Shown here: in pieces, positions 8,591-22,000 of the stretch
Layout: the number at the start of each line of letters is the position of its first letter
Position numbering within the stretch: position 1 is the stretch's first letter
From: Cryomorphaceae bacterium BACL11 MAG-121001-bin54
GTDB taxonomy: Bacteria > Bacteroidota > Bacteroidia > Flavobacteriales > BACL11
Reading direction: 5' to 3'
NCBI GenBank assembly: GCA_905182255.1
Contig: CAJJAH010000006.1
Coordinates: 1 to 59,718 of the forward strand
Length of the DNA stretch: 59,718 nt
Translations under genes and position numbers: made by a program
Notes under the pieces: model-generated
What the model saw: the letters and a program-made list of their open reading frames with translations, nothing else
Database searches by the model: none
Told to the model about the DNA's origin: nothing

Positions 8591-11200
8591 TTATTTTAAC
8601 ACCCTTTTTACTTCAACCTCTTCGTATCCTTCAATTATATCACCTACTTTAAGATCATTGAAGTTTTCTATTGACATTCCACATTCAAATCCTTTTTTCA
8701 CTTCAGTAACATCATCCTTGAAACGTTTTAATGATGATAATTTACCAGTGTAAACTACAACACCATCACGAATAAGCCTTACACCTGTTTGTCTAGTTAA
8801 AGAACCGTCTAGCACCATACATCCTGCTATAGTACCAATCTTAGATATCTTAAAGGTTTCTCTAATTTCAATATTACAAATAATTTTTTCTTCAACATCA
8901 GGTCTAAGCATACCCTCCATTGCTAATTTCAATTCTTCAATTGCTTTATAAATTATAGAATACAATCTAATATCAATTTGTTCAGCTTCTGCTAATTTAC
9001 GTGCTTTTAATGACGGCCTAACTTGGAAACCAATAATAATTGCATCTGAAGCTGCTGCTAGCATAACATCTGATTCTGAAATTTGACCTACTGCTTTTTG
9101 AATAATATTTACTTTTATTTCCTCTGTAGAAAGTTGCTGCAAAGTATCAGATAATGCTTCAATAGAACCATCAACATCTCCTTTAATAATAACATTAATT
9201 TCTTGAAAACCACCTAAAGCAATTCTTCTTCCAATTTCATCAAGAGTTAAGTGTTTCTGCGTTCTTACACTTTGCTCTCTTTGTAATTGAGCCCTTCTTG
9301 AGGCAATTTTTTTTGCTTCTTGCTCACTTTCTATAACATGAAATTCATCTCCTGCTGTTGGCGCACCATCTAAACCTAATAATACTACTGGAGTTGAAGG
9401 TCCTGCATTATTTCGTGTTTCACCCCTTTCATCTAGTAAGGCTTTAACTTTACCTGAGTAAGAACCTGCTAAAACATAATCCCCAACATTTAATGTTCCC
9501 TTCTGAACTAGCAATGTAGATAAGTATCCCTTACCTTTATCTAGTGATGCTTCAATAACTGTTCCCTGGGCATTTCTATTTGGATTTGCTTTTAGGTCAA
9601 GCATCTCAGCTTCTAAAATAATTTTTTCTAAAATTTCTGGAACGCCAGTCCCAACCTTAGCTGATATATCCTGAGATTGATATTTACCCCCCCAATCTTC
9701 CACAAGAAGGTTCATTTCCGCTAATTCGCCTTTGATTTTTTCAGTATCTGCAGTTGGTCGGTCAATTTTGTTAATTGCAAAGATAATAGGAACACCTGCC
9801 GCTTGAGCATGACTAATTGCTTCCTTTGTCTGAGGCATCACTCTGTCATCAGCTGCTACTACAACCACTACAATATCAGTAACTTTTGCTCCCCTAGCCC
9901 GCATTGCGGTAAAGGCCTCATGTCCTGGTGTGTCTAAGAACGAAATTTGCTTTCCATTTTTTAATGACACTTCATAAGCCCCAATATGTTGTGTAATCCC
10001 ACCTGACTCTCCAGCAATTACATTTGTTTCTCTGATGTAGTCCATCAATGAAGTTTTTCCATGATCAACATGCCCCATAATTGTTATAATTGGAGCACGT
10101 GTTTCAAGTTGATCCTCAGCATCTACAATCTCTTCGATAGATTCTTGTACATCAGCCCCAACAAATTCAACCTTAAAACCAAAATCCTCTACTAACATTT
10201 GGATTGTTTCGGCATCTAACCTTTGATTCATACTCACCATCATCCCAAGACCCATACAAGTGGTTACAATTTCAGTAACCGCAACATCCATTAAAACTGC
10301 TAACTCGCTTGCCGTAGCAAACTCAGCAATCTTTATTACTTGATCGCCAGCAGCTCTTTCTTGATTTTCAACATCCGCAACATCTTTATGTGCTTGTCTT
10401 TTATCTTTTCTATTTCTTACAGATGATTTTTTACCCCCTCTTCCTTGTAATTTTGCTAATGTTTCTCGTACCCTTTTTTGAGCCTCTTCTGGGGATATTT
10501 CTATTGTTTTTTTAGTAGGTTTTACTACTTTTTTAAACTTCTTAGGGTCAACTTTAGTTTTTACAATTCTCAGCCTTTTCTTTTTCTCAGCCTTTTCTGG
10601 TTTCTTAAATTGAGTTAAATCTATTGTTTTACCAGTTACCTTAACGCCTCTTAGCTTGCCAGCACTAGCCTTAATAATTCCTTCAGCTATCTTAGGCTCT
10701 TCTATTTTTTCTAACTGTTCTTCAGTGTCTTTGACAACTTTAATGGATTCGATTTTTGTTTTAAGTGGTTTCTTTGGACTAATATCAACTTTACCAACAA
10801 CTTTCAATTCCTTTTTTGTTGTTTTTGCTGTGATTATCTCATCTTTAGAATGAGCTTTTTCTTGTTCTGCAATATCAGCTTCTTTCTTTAATTTGATTTC
10901 AAGCTGAACTTTTATCTTTTCTTCAGCTACTTTTTGAGCTTTTTCCTCAGCTTCTTGCTGTTTAATAATTTCTTCAGCTTTAGCTAATTCTTTTTCTTTG
11001 GACAATAACTCAGCTGATAATTTTGCTTTCTTTTCAGAATCAAATTCTCCTAACAAATCCATGTAGATCTCATGAGACACTTTTGTATTGGGCTTTAAAT
11101 CCTCAATACCTTTTGCTTCAAGAAATGAATATATTCTGTCAATACTGACATTGAATTCCTTAACTAACTTGTTTAACCTTACGCTTTTTTTATCTGACAT
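8591..11200 (-). CDS. infB: Translation initiation factor IF-2
   Basis: 869-aa GTPase that positions initiator tRNA on the 30S subunit. It starts with an IF2_N domain ([24 protein letters not shown]), followed by a long lysine/glutamate-rich linker to about residue 280 and a second N-terminal domain. The G domain has GHVDHGKT (about 372-379), DTPGHEAFT and NKID. The beta-barrel domains II and IV and domain III follow. Length and order are normal for Bacteroidota. Third gene of rimP-nusA-infB, 19 bases after nusA. Confidence 0.98.
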   Translation of the reverse strand: MSDKKSVRLNKLVKEFNVSIDRIYSFLEAKGIEDLKPNTKVSHEIYMDLLGEFDSEKKAKLSAELLSKEKELAKAEEIIKQQEAEEKAQKVAEEKIKVQLEIKLKKEADIAEQEKAHSKDEIITAKTTKKELKVVGKVDISPKKPLKTKIESIKVVKDTEEQLEKIEEPKIAEGIIKASAGKLRGVKVTGKTIDLTQFKKPEKAEKKKRLRIVKTKVDPKKFKKVVKPTKKTIEISPEEAQKRVRETLAKLQGRGGKKSSVRNRKDKRQAHKDVADVENQERAAGDQVIKIAEFATASELAVLMDVAVTEIVTTCMGLGMMVSMNQRLDAETIQMLVEDFGFKVEFVGADVQESIEEIVDAEDQLETRAPIITIMGHVDHGKTSLMDYIRETNVIAGESGGITQHIGAYEVSLKNGKQISFLDTPGHEAFTAMRARGAKVTDIVVVVVAADDRVMPQTKEAISHAQAAGVPIIFAINKIDRPTADTEKIKGELAEMNLLVEDWGGKYQSQDISAKVGTGVPEILEKIILEAEMLDLKANPNRNAQGTVIEASLDKGKGYLSTLLVQKGTLNVGDYVLAGSYSGKVKALLDERGETRNNAGPSTPVVLLGLDGAPTAGDEFHVIESEQEAKKIASRRAQLQREQSVRTQKHLTLDEIGRRIALGGFQEINVIIKGDVDGSIEALSDTLQQLSTEEIKVNIIQKAVGQISESDVMLAAASDAIIIGFQVRPSLKARKLAEAEQIDIRLYSIIYKAIEELKLAMEGMLRPDVEEKIICNIEIRETFKISKIGTIAGCMVLDGSLTRQTGVRLIRDGVVVYTGKLSSLKRFKDDVTEVKKGFECGMSIENFNDLKVGDIIEGYEEVEVKRVLK

Positions 11201-11219
11201 ACTTAGGTCTTAATTTTTA

Positions 11220-12461
11220 TTAATCTTCAAACTCTGAACTTAAGACGCTCAGAATACTTTCTACAGTTTCAATTTCTAGATCTGTTCTTAATACTAGGTC
11301 TTTTGCTGAAATATCTAGTACACTTTTTGCTGTATCGCAACCAATCGCTTTCAAAGCGTCAATTACCCATGATTCTAGTTCGTCTGTAAACTCATCAATA
11401 GCGACATCGTCCTCAAAACTACCTGCATCTCTATATACATCAATATCATATCCTGATAATTTCCCAGCTAAATTAATATTATGTCCTCCTCTACCAATAG
11501 CTAATGAAACTTGGTCGGCAGCCATAAACACACTTGCTCTCATTTTTTCATCATCCAACTTTACAGAAGTAATTTTTGCTGGGTTCAACGCTCTTGTAAT
11601 TAACAATTGAGAATTCTCAGTAAAATTTACTACATCAATATTTTCATTCTTTAACTCACGAACAATACTATGAATTCTTGAACCCTTCATTCCTACACAT
11701 GCACCTACAGGATCAATTCTATCATCATACGATTCTACAGCTACCTTGGCTCTTTCTCCAGGAATTCTAACTACATTTTTAATAGTTATTATACCATCAA
11801 ATACTTCAGGAACCTCTTGCTCAAATAAACGCTCAATAAATTCTGGTGCAATACGAGAAAGAACAATATTTGCTTTATTATTTTTAAGACTTACTTCCTT
11901 GATTACTGCTCTTACAGACTCGCCTTTTTTAAAGTAATCTCTAGGTATCTGCTCTAATTTTGGTAAAGACAAATCGTTACCTTCATCATCTTGCAATAAG
12001 ATTTCATTTCTCCATATTTGGTAAACTTCACCATGAATAATTTCACCAATTCTCTCTTCATAACGCTTCATTAACTCATCTCTATGCTGGTCAGCTATAC
12101 GAGCCATTAAATGCTGACGGATAGAAAGCACTTGCCTTCTTCCAAATTCAGATTCAAAGCTTACTTGCTCGGAAACTTCTTCTCCTACCTCATAATCATC
12201 TTCAATTTTCAAAGCATCAGTCAAAGAAATTTGTGCAATAGGAATTTCAACTTCCCCATCTTCAACAACTTCCCTGTTTCTCCAAATTTCTAAATCTCCT
12301 TTATCAACATTAATAATAACATTAAAATTACCTTGTTCATCATACTTTTTACTCAGCACCGTTTTAAAAACATCTTCTAAGATGTTCATCATAGTTTCAC
12401 GATCAATATTCTTAACCTCTTTAAACTCTGAAAACGATTCAATTAAATTTTCTACTTCCAT
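11220..12461 (-). CDS. nusA: Transcription termination/antitermination factor NusA
   Basis: 413 aa. RNA polymerase-binding factor controlling pausing, termination and antitermination. The N-terminal polymerase-binding domain is followed by an S1 domain (from about 135, GEIIHGEVYQIWRNEILLQDDEG), KH1 with GMKGSRIHSIVREL, and KH2 with SLAIGRGGHNINLAGKLSG. It is shorter than the 495-aa E. coli protein, lacking the second C-terminal acidic repeat, as is common outside gammaproteobacteria. It lies between rimP and infB with 5 and 19 bases between genes. The operon leader contains a hairpin that could be a NusA-responsive attenuator (see 12932-12960). Confidence 0.97.
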   Translation of the reverse strand: MEVENLIESFSEFKEVKNIDRETMMNILEDVFKTVLSKKYDEQGNFNVIINVDKGDLEIWRNREVVEDGEVEIPIAQISLTDALKIEDDYEVGEEVSEQVSFESEFGRRQVLSIRQHLMARIADQHRDELMKRYEERIGEIIHGEVYQIWRNEILLQDDEGNDLSLPKLEQIPRDYFKKGESVRAVIKEVSLKNNKANIVLSRIAPEFIERLFEQEVPEVFDGIITIKNVVRIPGERAKVAVESYDDRIDPVGACVGMKGSRIHSIVRELKNENIDVVNFTENSQLLITRALNPAKITSVKLDDEKMRASVFMAADQVSLAIGRGGHNINLAGKLSGYDIDVYRDAGSFEDDVAIDEFTDELESWVIDALKAIGCDTAKSVLDISAKDLVLRTDLEIETVESILSVLSSEFED

Positions 12462-12466
12462 TCTGT

Positions 12467-12922
12467 TTATTTAAAATTTATTTTAAGTTTAGTCTCTTTT
12501 ATTTCTTCTTTTGGAATACTTATTTCTTCCAGTATATAATCTTTCCTATTTCCTTTTTTCTTTTTTAATACCTCTAGCAACAGTGATTCATTGTAGGAAA
12601 TAATAACACCTGTTTTTCTCTTACCATTAGTTAATAAAACACCAACCTCTTTTCCGATATATTTCTGATATTGTTCATCAACCATGAACGGATTATCTAG
12701 CCCTGCAGAACAAACAGTAAGCTCATAATCTTCTGACTCTCTATCAAAATGTTCCTCAATATATTTACTTATTAGCAAACAATGTTCTACCTGAACTCCT
12801 TCCATTCTATCAAAAAATAAAGTAATAACATTTGCTGTATTCACTTTTACATCTACTAAGAAGCCACCTTGTTCTTTAATCTTTGGCTCGGCTACTTTTA
12901 TTATTTCTTCTTTTGATATCAT
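12467..12922 (-). CDS. rimP: Ribosome maturation factor RimP
   Basis: 151-aa protein needed for 30S subunit maturation. The family pattern includes an N-terminal KH-like half (VAEPKIKEQGGFLVDVKVN), EHCLLISKYIEEHFD and the conserved YELTVCSAGLDNPF, followed by the C-terminal SH3-like half (YIGKEVGVLLTNGKRKTGVI). First gene of the conserved rimP-nusA-infB operon. The ATG at 12922 has no clear Shine-Dalgarno sequence, as is usual in this phylum. Confidence 0.95.
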   Translation of the reverse strand: MISKEEIIKVAEPKIKEQGGFLVDVKVNTANVITLFFDRMEGVQVEHCLLISKYIEEHFDRESEDYELTVCSAGLDNPFMVDEQYQKYIGKEVGVLLTNGKRKTGVIISYNESLLLEVLKKKKGNRKDYILEEISIPKEEIKETKLKINFK

Positions 12923-12931
12923 AATGCTATG

Positions 12932-12960
12932 TAAAAAAAGAAGAGGCTAACAGCCTCTTC
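12932..12960 (-). terminator. intrinsic terminator / possible attenuator in the rimP leader
   Basis: On the minus strand a 9-bp perfect stem (12960-12952 with 12948-12940) and 3-base loop are followed by seven Ts. It lies 62 bases after the stop of the giant repeat-protein gene and only 10 bases before the rimP ATG. Because a good promoter (12986-13017) lies upstream of the hairpin, it can act both as terminator for the giant gene and as an element within the rimP leader. Confidence 0.85.
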
Positions 12961-12985
12961 CTCTTTACCTATCTAATTTCGTTTG

Positions 12986-13017
12986 CAAATGTAAGGAGAT
13001 TTTTTTAATCTCGCAAA
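12986..13017 (-). promoter_or_regulatory. candidate promoter for rimP-nusA-infB
   Basis: Minus strand: TTTG (plus 13017-13014), 20-base spacer, TACATTTG (plus 12993-12986). This fits the Bacteroidota TTTG / TAnnTTTG consensus well. Predicted transcription start is near 12979, upstream of the terminator-like hairpin, giving a leader of roughly 57 bases. Confidence 0.6.
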
Positions 13018-13021
13018 CCTT

Positions 13022-16000
13022 TTACTGCAAGACAATTCTTTTACTAACAAATGAGTTCCTAGTCCTAATTTGAATCATAAAAATACCTCTAGGGGAATTA
13101 GAAAAATCAATTCGCTTAGTATACTCACCTATGAAGTCTTGTTTATCTTCCTGAAACACTAATTTACCAAATGCATCAACTATGGTAATTTCAAAATTAT
13201 CTAATTTTTCAGCCATAAAGCTAATATTAAATAGTCCTCTTGTTGGATTCGGGTAGATATTTAAATATTCACCTAGATCAATATCCCCTGCAGTAATCCT
13301 GTTTCCTGCTAATGTTGTAACAGTATCCCATCCAGTCCAAGCAGAATTATAATTAACTGAAGGATCGCAGATTGTTCTAATTCTAAAGCGATAATTCTCA
13401 TTCGAGATTAATCCTGTTAATGTGAGATTATTTAACCCAGGTGTGATAGTAGTATCAATTCTGGTATTCCATGGTGCACCGACTACTAAATACATAAGCC
13501 TGTAAGTAAATGCAGCTGGATTTGAATCCCAACTCAATACAGCTGAAGATGTTGTAATAGAATCAATAATTATATTAGTTGGTGGAATACATCCATTAAC
13601 TGTATTAAAGACCTCAAAACTTGAAAATGCAGAATTATTATTGCCACTACCATCACAAACACTCTTCACTTGCCAATGATAAGCTGTCCCAGACAATAAA
13701 GAAGATAAATCAAGTGAATTAGTAGTCACTGTAGTGTAAGTAAATGTTCCCCAACCTTGATTTACTTGCTTGTATCTAACTATATATTCCAAAGCTCCAG
13801 GAGATACATCCCAACCTAAAGTAGCATCAGTTAAACCAATTGCTGTAGTATTCGTATTTGTTGGAGTAGTACATACCGTTAAAGTAGCAAAAGACTGAGT
13901 AGAACTCCATGCTGATACTGAACTATTATCAGAAGAACAAACTGATTGTATCTCCCACTCATAAGTAGTAGATGAAGTTAAGTTTAATTTCTCTTTTGAA
14001 GTACCATATAAATAATTCAATGCAATACTCCAAGAAGAAGTTCCCTGAACTCTCATACGTATATTGTAATGATGAGCATCCGTAACTGCTGACCAGTTCA
14101 TAGTCGCTCTATCTAACTGAATGTTAGAGACAGATAAACCTGTTGGAGGCGATAATGAAATAACATTAATAGTTGTTGCAGATGAAGTTGCTATACAACC
14201 AGCTGGATTAGTAACTGTTAAACTATAAGTACCCGCTACAGAAGTTGTATAAGTAGAAGAAGTCGCACCAGAAATAGCACCACTTAAATCATTCCACTGG
14301 TAAATACTACCCGATGGTGACCAACTAGTCATACTCAAAGTTACACTCTCACCCAAACATATAGGAGAACCTCCTGTTGGATTCTGAACTGTAACACTAA
14401 AGGCTGAAGCTGGCGTAGTAATAACATAAGTAGCAGTATATTGACATGTATTGTTGTCAGTAACTGTTACACTATAAGTACCTGCAGCTAAAGAAGTAAG
14501 ATCTTCACTGGTAGAACCATCACTCCATAAATAAGAGAATGAACCACTACCACCAATTACTGATAAATCAAGAGATCCATCACTACCACCAAAACAGCCA
14601 ACATTAGTCTGAATAATATTTAATGAAGCATTACAAGAACCTGTATTAAAGACCTCAAAACTTGAAAATGCAGAATTATTATTGCCACTACCATCACAAA
14701 CACTCTTCACTTGCCAATGATAAGCTGTCCCAGACAATAAAGAAGATAAATCAAGTGAATTAGTAGTCACTGTAGTGTAAGTAAATGTTCCCCAACCTTG
14801 ATTTACTTGCTTGTATCTAACTATATATTCCAAAGCTCCAGGGGATACATCCCAACCTAAAGTAGCATCAGTTAAACCAATTGCTGTAGTAGTCGTGTTT
14901 AATGGAGTAGTACAAGGAATTGTTGTTGTAAAGCTCTCTGTAGAAGACCATGCTGATACTGAACTATTATCAGAAGAACAAACTGATTGTATCTCCCACT
15001 CATAAGTAGTAGATGAAGTTAAGTTTAATTTCTCTTTTGAAGTACCATATAAATAATTCAATGCAATACTCCAAGAAGAAGTTCCCTGAACTCTCATACG
15101 TATATTGTAATGATGAGCATCCGTAACTGCTGACCAGTTCATAGTCGCTCTATCTAACTGAATGTTAGAGACAGATAAACCTGTTGGAGGCGATAATGAA
15201 ATAACATTAATAGTTGTTGCAGATGAAGTTGCTATACAACCAGCTGGATTAGTAACTGTTAAACTATAAGTACCCGCTACAGAAGTTGTATAAGTAGAAG
15301 AAGTCGCACCAGAAATAGCACCACTTAAATCATTCCACTGGTAAATACTACCCGATGGTGACCAACTAGTCATACTCAAAGTTACACTCTCACCCAAACA
15401 TATAGGAGAACCTCCTGTTGGATTCTGAACTGTAACACTAAAGGCTGAAGCTGGCGTAGTAATAACATAAGTAGCAGTATATTGACATGTATTGTTGTCA
15501 GTAACTGTTACACTATAAGTACCTGCAGCTAAAGAAGTAAGATCTTCACTGGTAGAACCATCACTCCATAAATAAGAGAATGAACCACTACCACCAATTA
15601 CTGATAAATCAAGAGATCCATCACTACCACCAAAACAGCCAACATTAGTCTGAATAATATTTAATGAAGCATTACAAGAACCTGTATTAAAGACCTCAAA
15701 ACTTGAAAATGCAGAATTATTATTGCCACTACCATCACAAACACTCTTCACTTGCCAATGATAAGCTGTCCCAGACAATAAAGAAGATAAATCAAGTGAA
15801 TTAGTAGTCACTATAGTAGAAGTAAATGTTCCCCAACCTTGATTTACTTGCTTGTATCTAACTATATATTCCAAAGCTCCAGGGGATACATCCCAACCTA
15901 AAGTAGCATCAGTTAAACCAATTGCTGTAGTAGTCGTGTTTAATGGAGTAGTACAAGGAATTGTTGTTGTAAAGCTCTCTGTAGAAGACCATGCTGATAC

Positions 16001-19000
16001 TGAACTATTATCAGAAGAACAAACTGATTGTATCTCCCACTCATAAGTAGTAGATGAAGTTAAATTAAATTTCTCTTTTGAAGTACCATATAAATAATTC
16101 AATGCAATACTCCAAGAAGAAGTTCCCTGAACTCTCATACGTATATTGTAATGATGAGCATCCGTAACTGCTGACCAGTTCATAGTCGCTCTATCTAACT
16201 GAATGTTAGAGACAGATAAACCTGTTGGAGGCGATAATGAAATAACATTAATAGTTGTTGCAGATGAAGTTGCTATACAACCAGCTGGATTAGTAACTGT
16301 TAAACTATAAGTACCCGCTACAGAAGTTGTATAAGTAGAAGAAGTCGCACCAGAAATAGCACCACTTAAATCATTCCACTGGTAAATACTACCCGATGGT
16401 GACCAACTAGTCATACTCAAAGTTACACTCTCACCCAAACATATAGGAGAACCTCCTGTTGGATTTTGAGTTGTAACACTAAAGGCTGAAGCTGGCGTAG
16501 TAATAACATAAGTAGCAGTATATTGACATGTATTGTTGTCAGTAACTGTTACACTATAAGTACCTGCAGCTAAAGAAGTAAGATCTTCACTGGTAGAACC
16601 ATCACTCCATAAATAAGAGAATGAACCACTACCACCAATTACTGATAAATCAAGAGATCCATCACTACCACCAAAACAGCCAACATTAGTCTGAATAATA
16701 TTTAATGAAGCATTACAAGAACCTGTATTAAAGACCTCAAAACTTGAAAATGCAGAATTATTATTGCCACTACCATCACAAACACTCTTCACTTGCCAAT
16801 GATAAGCTGTCCCAGACAATAAAGAAGATAAATCAAGTGAATTAGTAGTCACTGTAGTGTAAGTAAATGTTCCCCAACCTTGATTTACTTGCTTGTATCT
16901 AACTATATATTCCAAAGCTCCAGGGGATACATCCCAACCTAAAGTAGCATCAGTTAAACCAATTGCTGTAGTAGTCGTGTTTAATGGAGTAGTACAAGGA
17001 ATTGTTGTTGTAAAGCTCTCTGTAGAAGACCATGCTGATACTGAACTATTATCAGAAGAACAAACTGATTGTATCTCCCACTCATAAGTAGTAGATGAAG
17101 TTAAGTTTAATTTCTCTTTTGAAGTACCATATAAATAATTCAATGCAATACTCCAAGAAGAAGTTCCCTGAACTCTCATACGTATATTATAATGATCTGC
17201 ATCTGTAACTGCTGACCAGTTCATAGTCGCTCTATCTAACTGAATGTTAGAGACAGATAAACCTGTTGGAGGCGATAATGAAATAACATTAATAGTTGTT
17301 GCAGATGAAGTTGCTATACAACCAGCTGGATTAGTAACTGTTAAACTATAAGTACCCGCTACAGAAGTTGTATAAGTAGAAGAAGTCGCACCAGAAATAG
17401 CACCACTTAAATCATTCCACTGGTAAATACTACCCGATGGTGACCAACTAGTCATACTCAAAGTTACACTCTCACCCAAACATATAGGAGAACCTCCTGT
17501 TGGATTCTGAACTGTAACACTAAAGGCTGAAGCTGGCGTAGTAATAACATAAGTAGCAGTATATTGACATGTATTGTTGTCAGTAACTGTTACACTATAA
17601 GTACCTGCAGCTAAAGAAGTAAGATCTTCACTGGTAGAACCATCACTCCATAAATAAGAGAATGAACCACTACCACCAATTACTGATAAATCAAGAGATC
17701 CATCACTACCACCAAAACAGCCAACATTAGTCTGAATAATATTTAATGAAGCATTACAAGAACCTGTATTAAAGACCTCAAAACTTGAAAATGCAGAATT
17801 ATTATTGCCACTACCATCACAAACACTCTTCACTTGCCAATGATAAGCTGTCCCTGGTAATAAAGAAGATAAAACAAGTGAATTAGTATTTATAGTATCA
17901 TAAGTAAATGTTCCCCAACCTTGATTTACTTGCTTGTATCTAACTATATATTCCAAAGCTCCAGGGGATACATCCCAACCTAAAGTAGCATCAGTTAAAC
18001 CAATTGCTGTAGTAGTCGTGTTTAATGGAGTAGTACAAGGAATTGTTGTTGTAAAGCTCTCTGTAGAAGACCATGCTGATACTGAACTATTATCAGAAGA
18101 ACAAACTGATTGTATCTCCCACTCATAAGTAGTAGATGAAGTTAAGTTTAATTTCTCTTTTGAAGTACCATATAAATAATTCAATGCAATACTCCAAGAA
18201 GAAGTTCCCTGAACTCTCATACGTATATTGTAATGATGAGCATCCGTAACTGCTGACCAGTTCATAGTCGCTCTATCTAACTGAATGTTAGAGACAGATA
18301 AACCTGTTGGAGGCGATAATGAAATAACATTAATAGTTGTTGCAGATGAAGTTGCTATACAACCAGCTGGATTAGTAACTGTTAAACTATAAGTACCCGC
18401 TACAGAAGTTGTATAAGTAGAAGAAGTCGCACCAGAAATAGCACCACTTAAATCATTCCACTGGTAAATACTACCCGATGGTGACCAACTAGTCATACTC
18501 AAAGTTACACTCTCACCCAAACATATAGGAGAACCTCCTGTTGGATTCTGAACTGTAACACTAAAATCAGGTAATATTGTTAGAATAGTTGTCACTGTTG
18601 AGTCACAACCTAAATTAGTAGTATAGATATCAAAATATGTACCACTTGAAGAATAAGTATTTCCATTTATAGAATATGAATACCCAAAACAAATAGTTTG
18701 ATTATTGACAGAAAAAGCAGATGGATTAATAATAAGATTTAATGTCGCTGTACTATCACAACCATTTGAATTAGTAGTTGTAAAAGTGTAAACTCCACTA
18801 GCTGTATAAGTCTGTCCATTCCAATTGTAATCATCACACTCTGTAACATCTGTGGATGATAAAGTAGATGGATTTATAGTAAGATTTAATGTCGCTACAG
18901 AATCACAACCATTTGAATTAGTAGTTGTAAAAGTGTAAACTCCACTAGCTATATAAGTCTGTCCATTCCAAGTATAATCATCACACTCTGTAACATCTGT

Positions 19001-22000
19001 GGATGATAAAGTAGATGGATTTATAGTAAGATTTAATGTCGCTACAGAATCACAACCATTTGAATTAGTAGTTGTAAAAGTGTAAACTCCACTAGCTGTA
19101 TAAGTCTGTCCATTCCAATTGTAATCATCACAAGAAGTTGCAGCTGATGTACTAGTTGTTGATGGATTTACAGTAAGATTTAATGTTGCTACAGAATCAC
19201 AACCATTTGAATTAGTAGTTGTAAAAGTGTAAACTCCACTAGCTATATAAGTCTGTCCATTCCAAGTATAATCATCACACTCTGTAACATCTGTGGATGA
19301 TAAAGTAGATGGATTTATAGTAAGATTTAATGTCGCTACAGAATCACAACCATTTGAATTGGTAGTTGTAAAAGTGTAAACTCCACTAGCTGTATAAGTC
19401 TGTCCATTCCAAGTATAATCATCACACTCTGTAACATCTGTGGATGAAACGGTTGGGTAAAAACAACTACTATCATTTACAGTAGCTGTAGAATCATAGT
19501 TACATGCATTAGAATCCGTACAACCCAAGACAATAATATAAGAACATGAACCATCATCAATTGTAGCCATAGGATCATAATTAACAGCAGCAGAATCTGT
19601 ACAACCAAGATAAATACAAGAACCATCACTAGTATTTACATTAGGATTATAATTACTTGCTGCAGGGTCATTACATCCATATGTAAATGGAACACATGAT
19701 CCGTCATCAGTATTTACTGATGAGTTATAATTAAATGCAGAAATATCAGTACAACCATAAATAAATGGTATACACGATCCGTCGTCACAAACTGCGTTAG
19801 CATCATAGTTAAATTGAGTAGGGTCAGTACATCCATCAGGTAAATTAATTGTAAGATTTAATGTTGCTACAGAATCACAACCATTTGAATTAGTAGTTGT
19901 AAAAGTGTAAACTCCACTAGCTGTATAAGTCTGTCCATTCCAATTGTAATCATCACAAGAAGTTGCAGCTGATGTACTAGTTGTTGATGGATTTACAGTA
20001 AGATTTAATGTTGCTACAGAATCACAACCATTTGAATTAGTAGTTGTAAAAGTGTAAACTCCACTAGCTATATAAGTCTGTCCATTCCAAGTATAATCAT
20101 CACACTCTGTAACATCTGTGGATGATAAAGTAGATGGATTTATAGTAAGATTTAATGTCGCTACAGAATCACAACCATTTGAATTAGTAGTTGTAAAAGT
20201 GTAAACTCCACTAGCTATATAAGTCTGTCCATTCCAATTGTAATCATCACACTCTGTAACATCTGTGGATGATAAAGTAGATGGATTTATAGTAAGATTT
20301 AATGTCGCTACAGAATCACAACCATTTGAATTAGTAGTTGTAAAAGTGTAAACTCCACTAGCTGTATAAGTCTGTCCATTCCAAGTATAATCATCACACT
20401 CTGTAACATCTGTGGATGATAAAGTAGATGGATTTATAGTAAGATTTAATGTCGCTACAGAATCACAACCATTTGAATTAGTAGTTGTAAAAGTGTAAAC
20501 TCCACTAGCCGTATAAGTCTGTCCATTCCAAGTATAATCATCACACTCTGTAACATCTGTGGATGATAAAGTAGATGGATTAATTGTAAGATTTAATGTT
20601 GCTACAGAATCACAACCATTTGAATTAGTAGTTGTAAAAGTGTAAACTCCACTAGCTGTATAAGTCTGTCCATTCCAATTGTAATCATCACAAGAAGTTG
20701 CAGCTGATGTACTAGTTGTTGATGGATTTACAGTAAGATTTAATGTTGCTACAGAATCACAACCATTTGAATTAGTAGTTGTAAAAGTGTAAACTCCACT
20801 AGCCGTATAAGTCTGTCCATTCCAAGTATAATCATCACACTCTGTAACATCTGTGGATGATAAAGTAGATGGATTTATAGTAAGATTTAATGTTGCTACA
20901 GAATCACAACCATTTGAATTAGTAGTTGTAAAAGTGTAAACTCCACTAGCTGTATAAGTCTGTCCATTCCAATTGTAATCATCACAAGAAGTTGCAGCTG
21001 ATGTACTAGTTGTTGATGGATTTACAGTAAGATTTAGTGTTGCTATAGAATCACAACCATTTGAATTAGTAGTTGTAAAAGTGTAAACTCCACTAGCTGT
21101 ATAAGTCTGTCCATTCCAAGTATAATCATCACACTCTGTAACATCTGTGGATGATAAAGTAGATGGATTTATAGTAAGATTTAATGTCGCTACAGAATCA
21201 CAACCATTTGAATTAGTAGTTGTAAAAGTGTAAACTCCACTAGCTGTATAAGTCTGTCCATTCCAAGTATAATCATCACACTCTGTAACATCTGTGGATG
21301 ATAAAGTAGATGGATTTATAGTAAGATTTAATGTCGCTACAGAATCACAACCATTTGAATTAGTAGTTGTAAAAGTGTAAACTCCACTAGCTGTATAAGT
21401 CTGTCCATTCCAAGTATAATCATCACACTCTGTAACATCTGTGGATGATAAAGTAGATGGATTTATAGTAAGATTTAATGTCGCTACAGAATCACAACCA
21501 TTTGAATTAGTAGTTGTAAAAGTGTAAACTCCACTAGCTATATAAGTCTGTCCATTCCAAGTATAATCATCACACTCTGTAACATCTGTGGATGATAAAG
21601 TAGATGGATTTATAGTAAGATTTAATGTCGCTACAGAATCACAACCATTTGAATTAGTAGTTGTAAAAGTGTAAACTCCACTAGCTGTATAAGTCTGTCC
21701 ATTCCAAGTATAATCATCACACTCTGTAACATCTGTGGATGATAAAGTAGATGGATTTATAGTAAGATTTAATGTCGCTACAGAATCACAACCATTTGAA
21801 TTAGTAGTTGTAAAAGTGTAAACTCCACTAGCTGTATAAGTCTGTCCATTCCAAGTATAATCATCACACTCTGTAACATCTGTGGATGATAAAGTAGATG
21901 GATTTATAGTAAGATTTAATGTCGCTACAGAATCACAACCATTTGAATTAGTAGTTGTAAAAGTGTAAACTCCACTAGCTGTATAAGTCTGTCCATTCCA

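Noticed and set aside
14811-18128. four identical 64-residue plus-strand frames at 14811, 15852, 16893 and 17934
   Set aside because: They are antisense shadows of the 1041-bp repeats in the giant gene, identical only because the repeats are.
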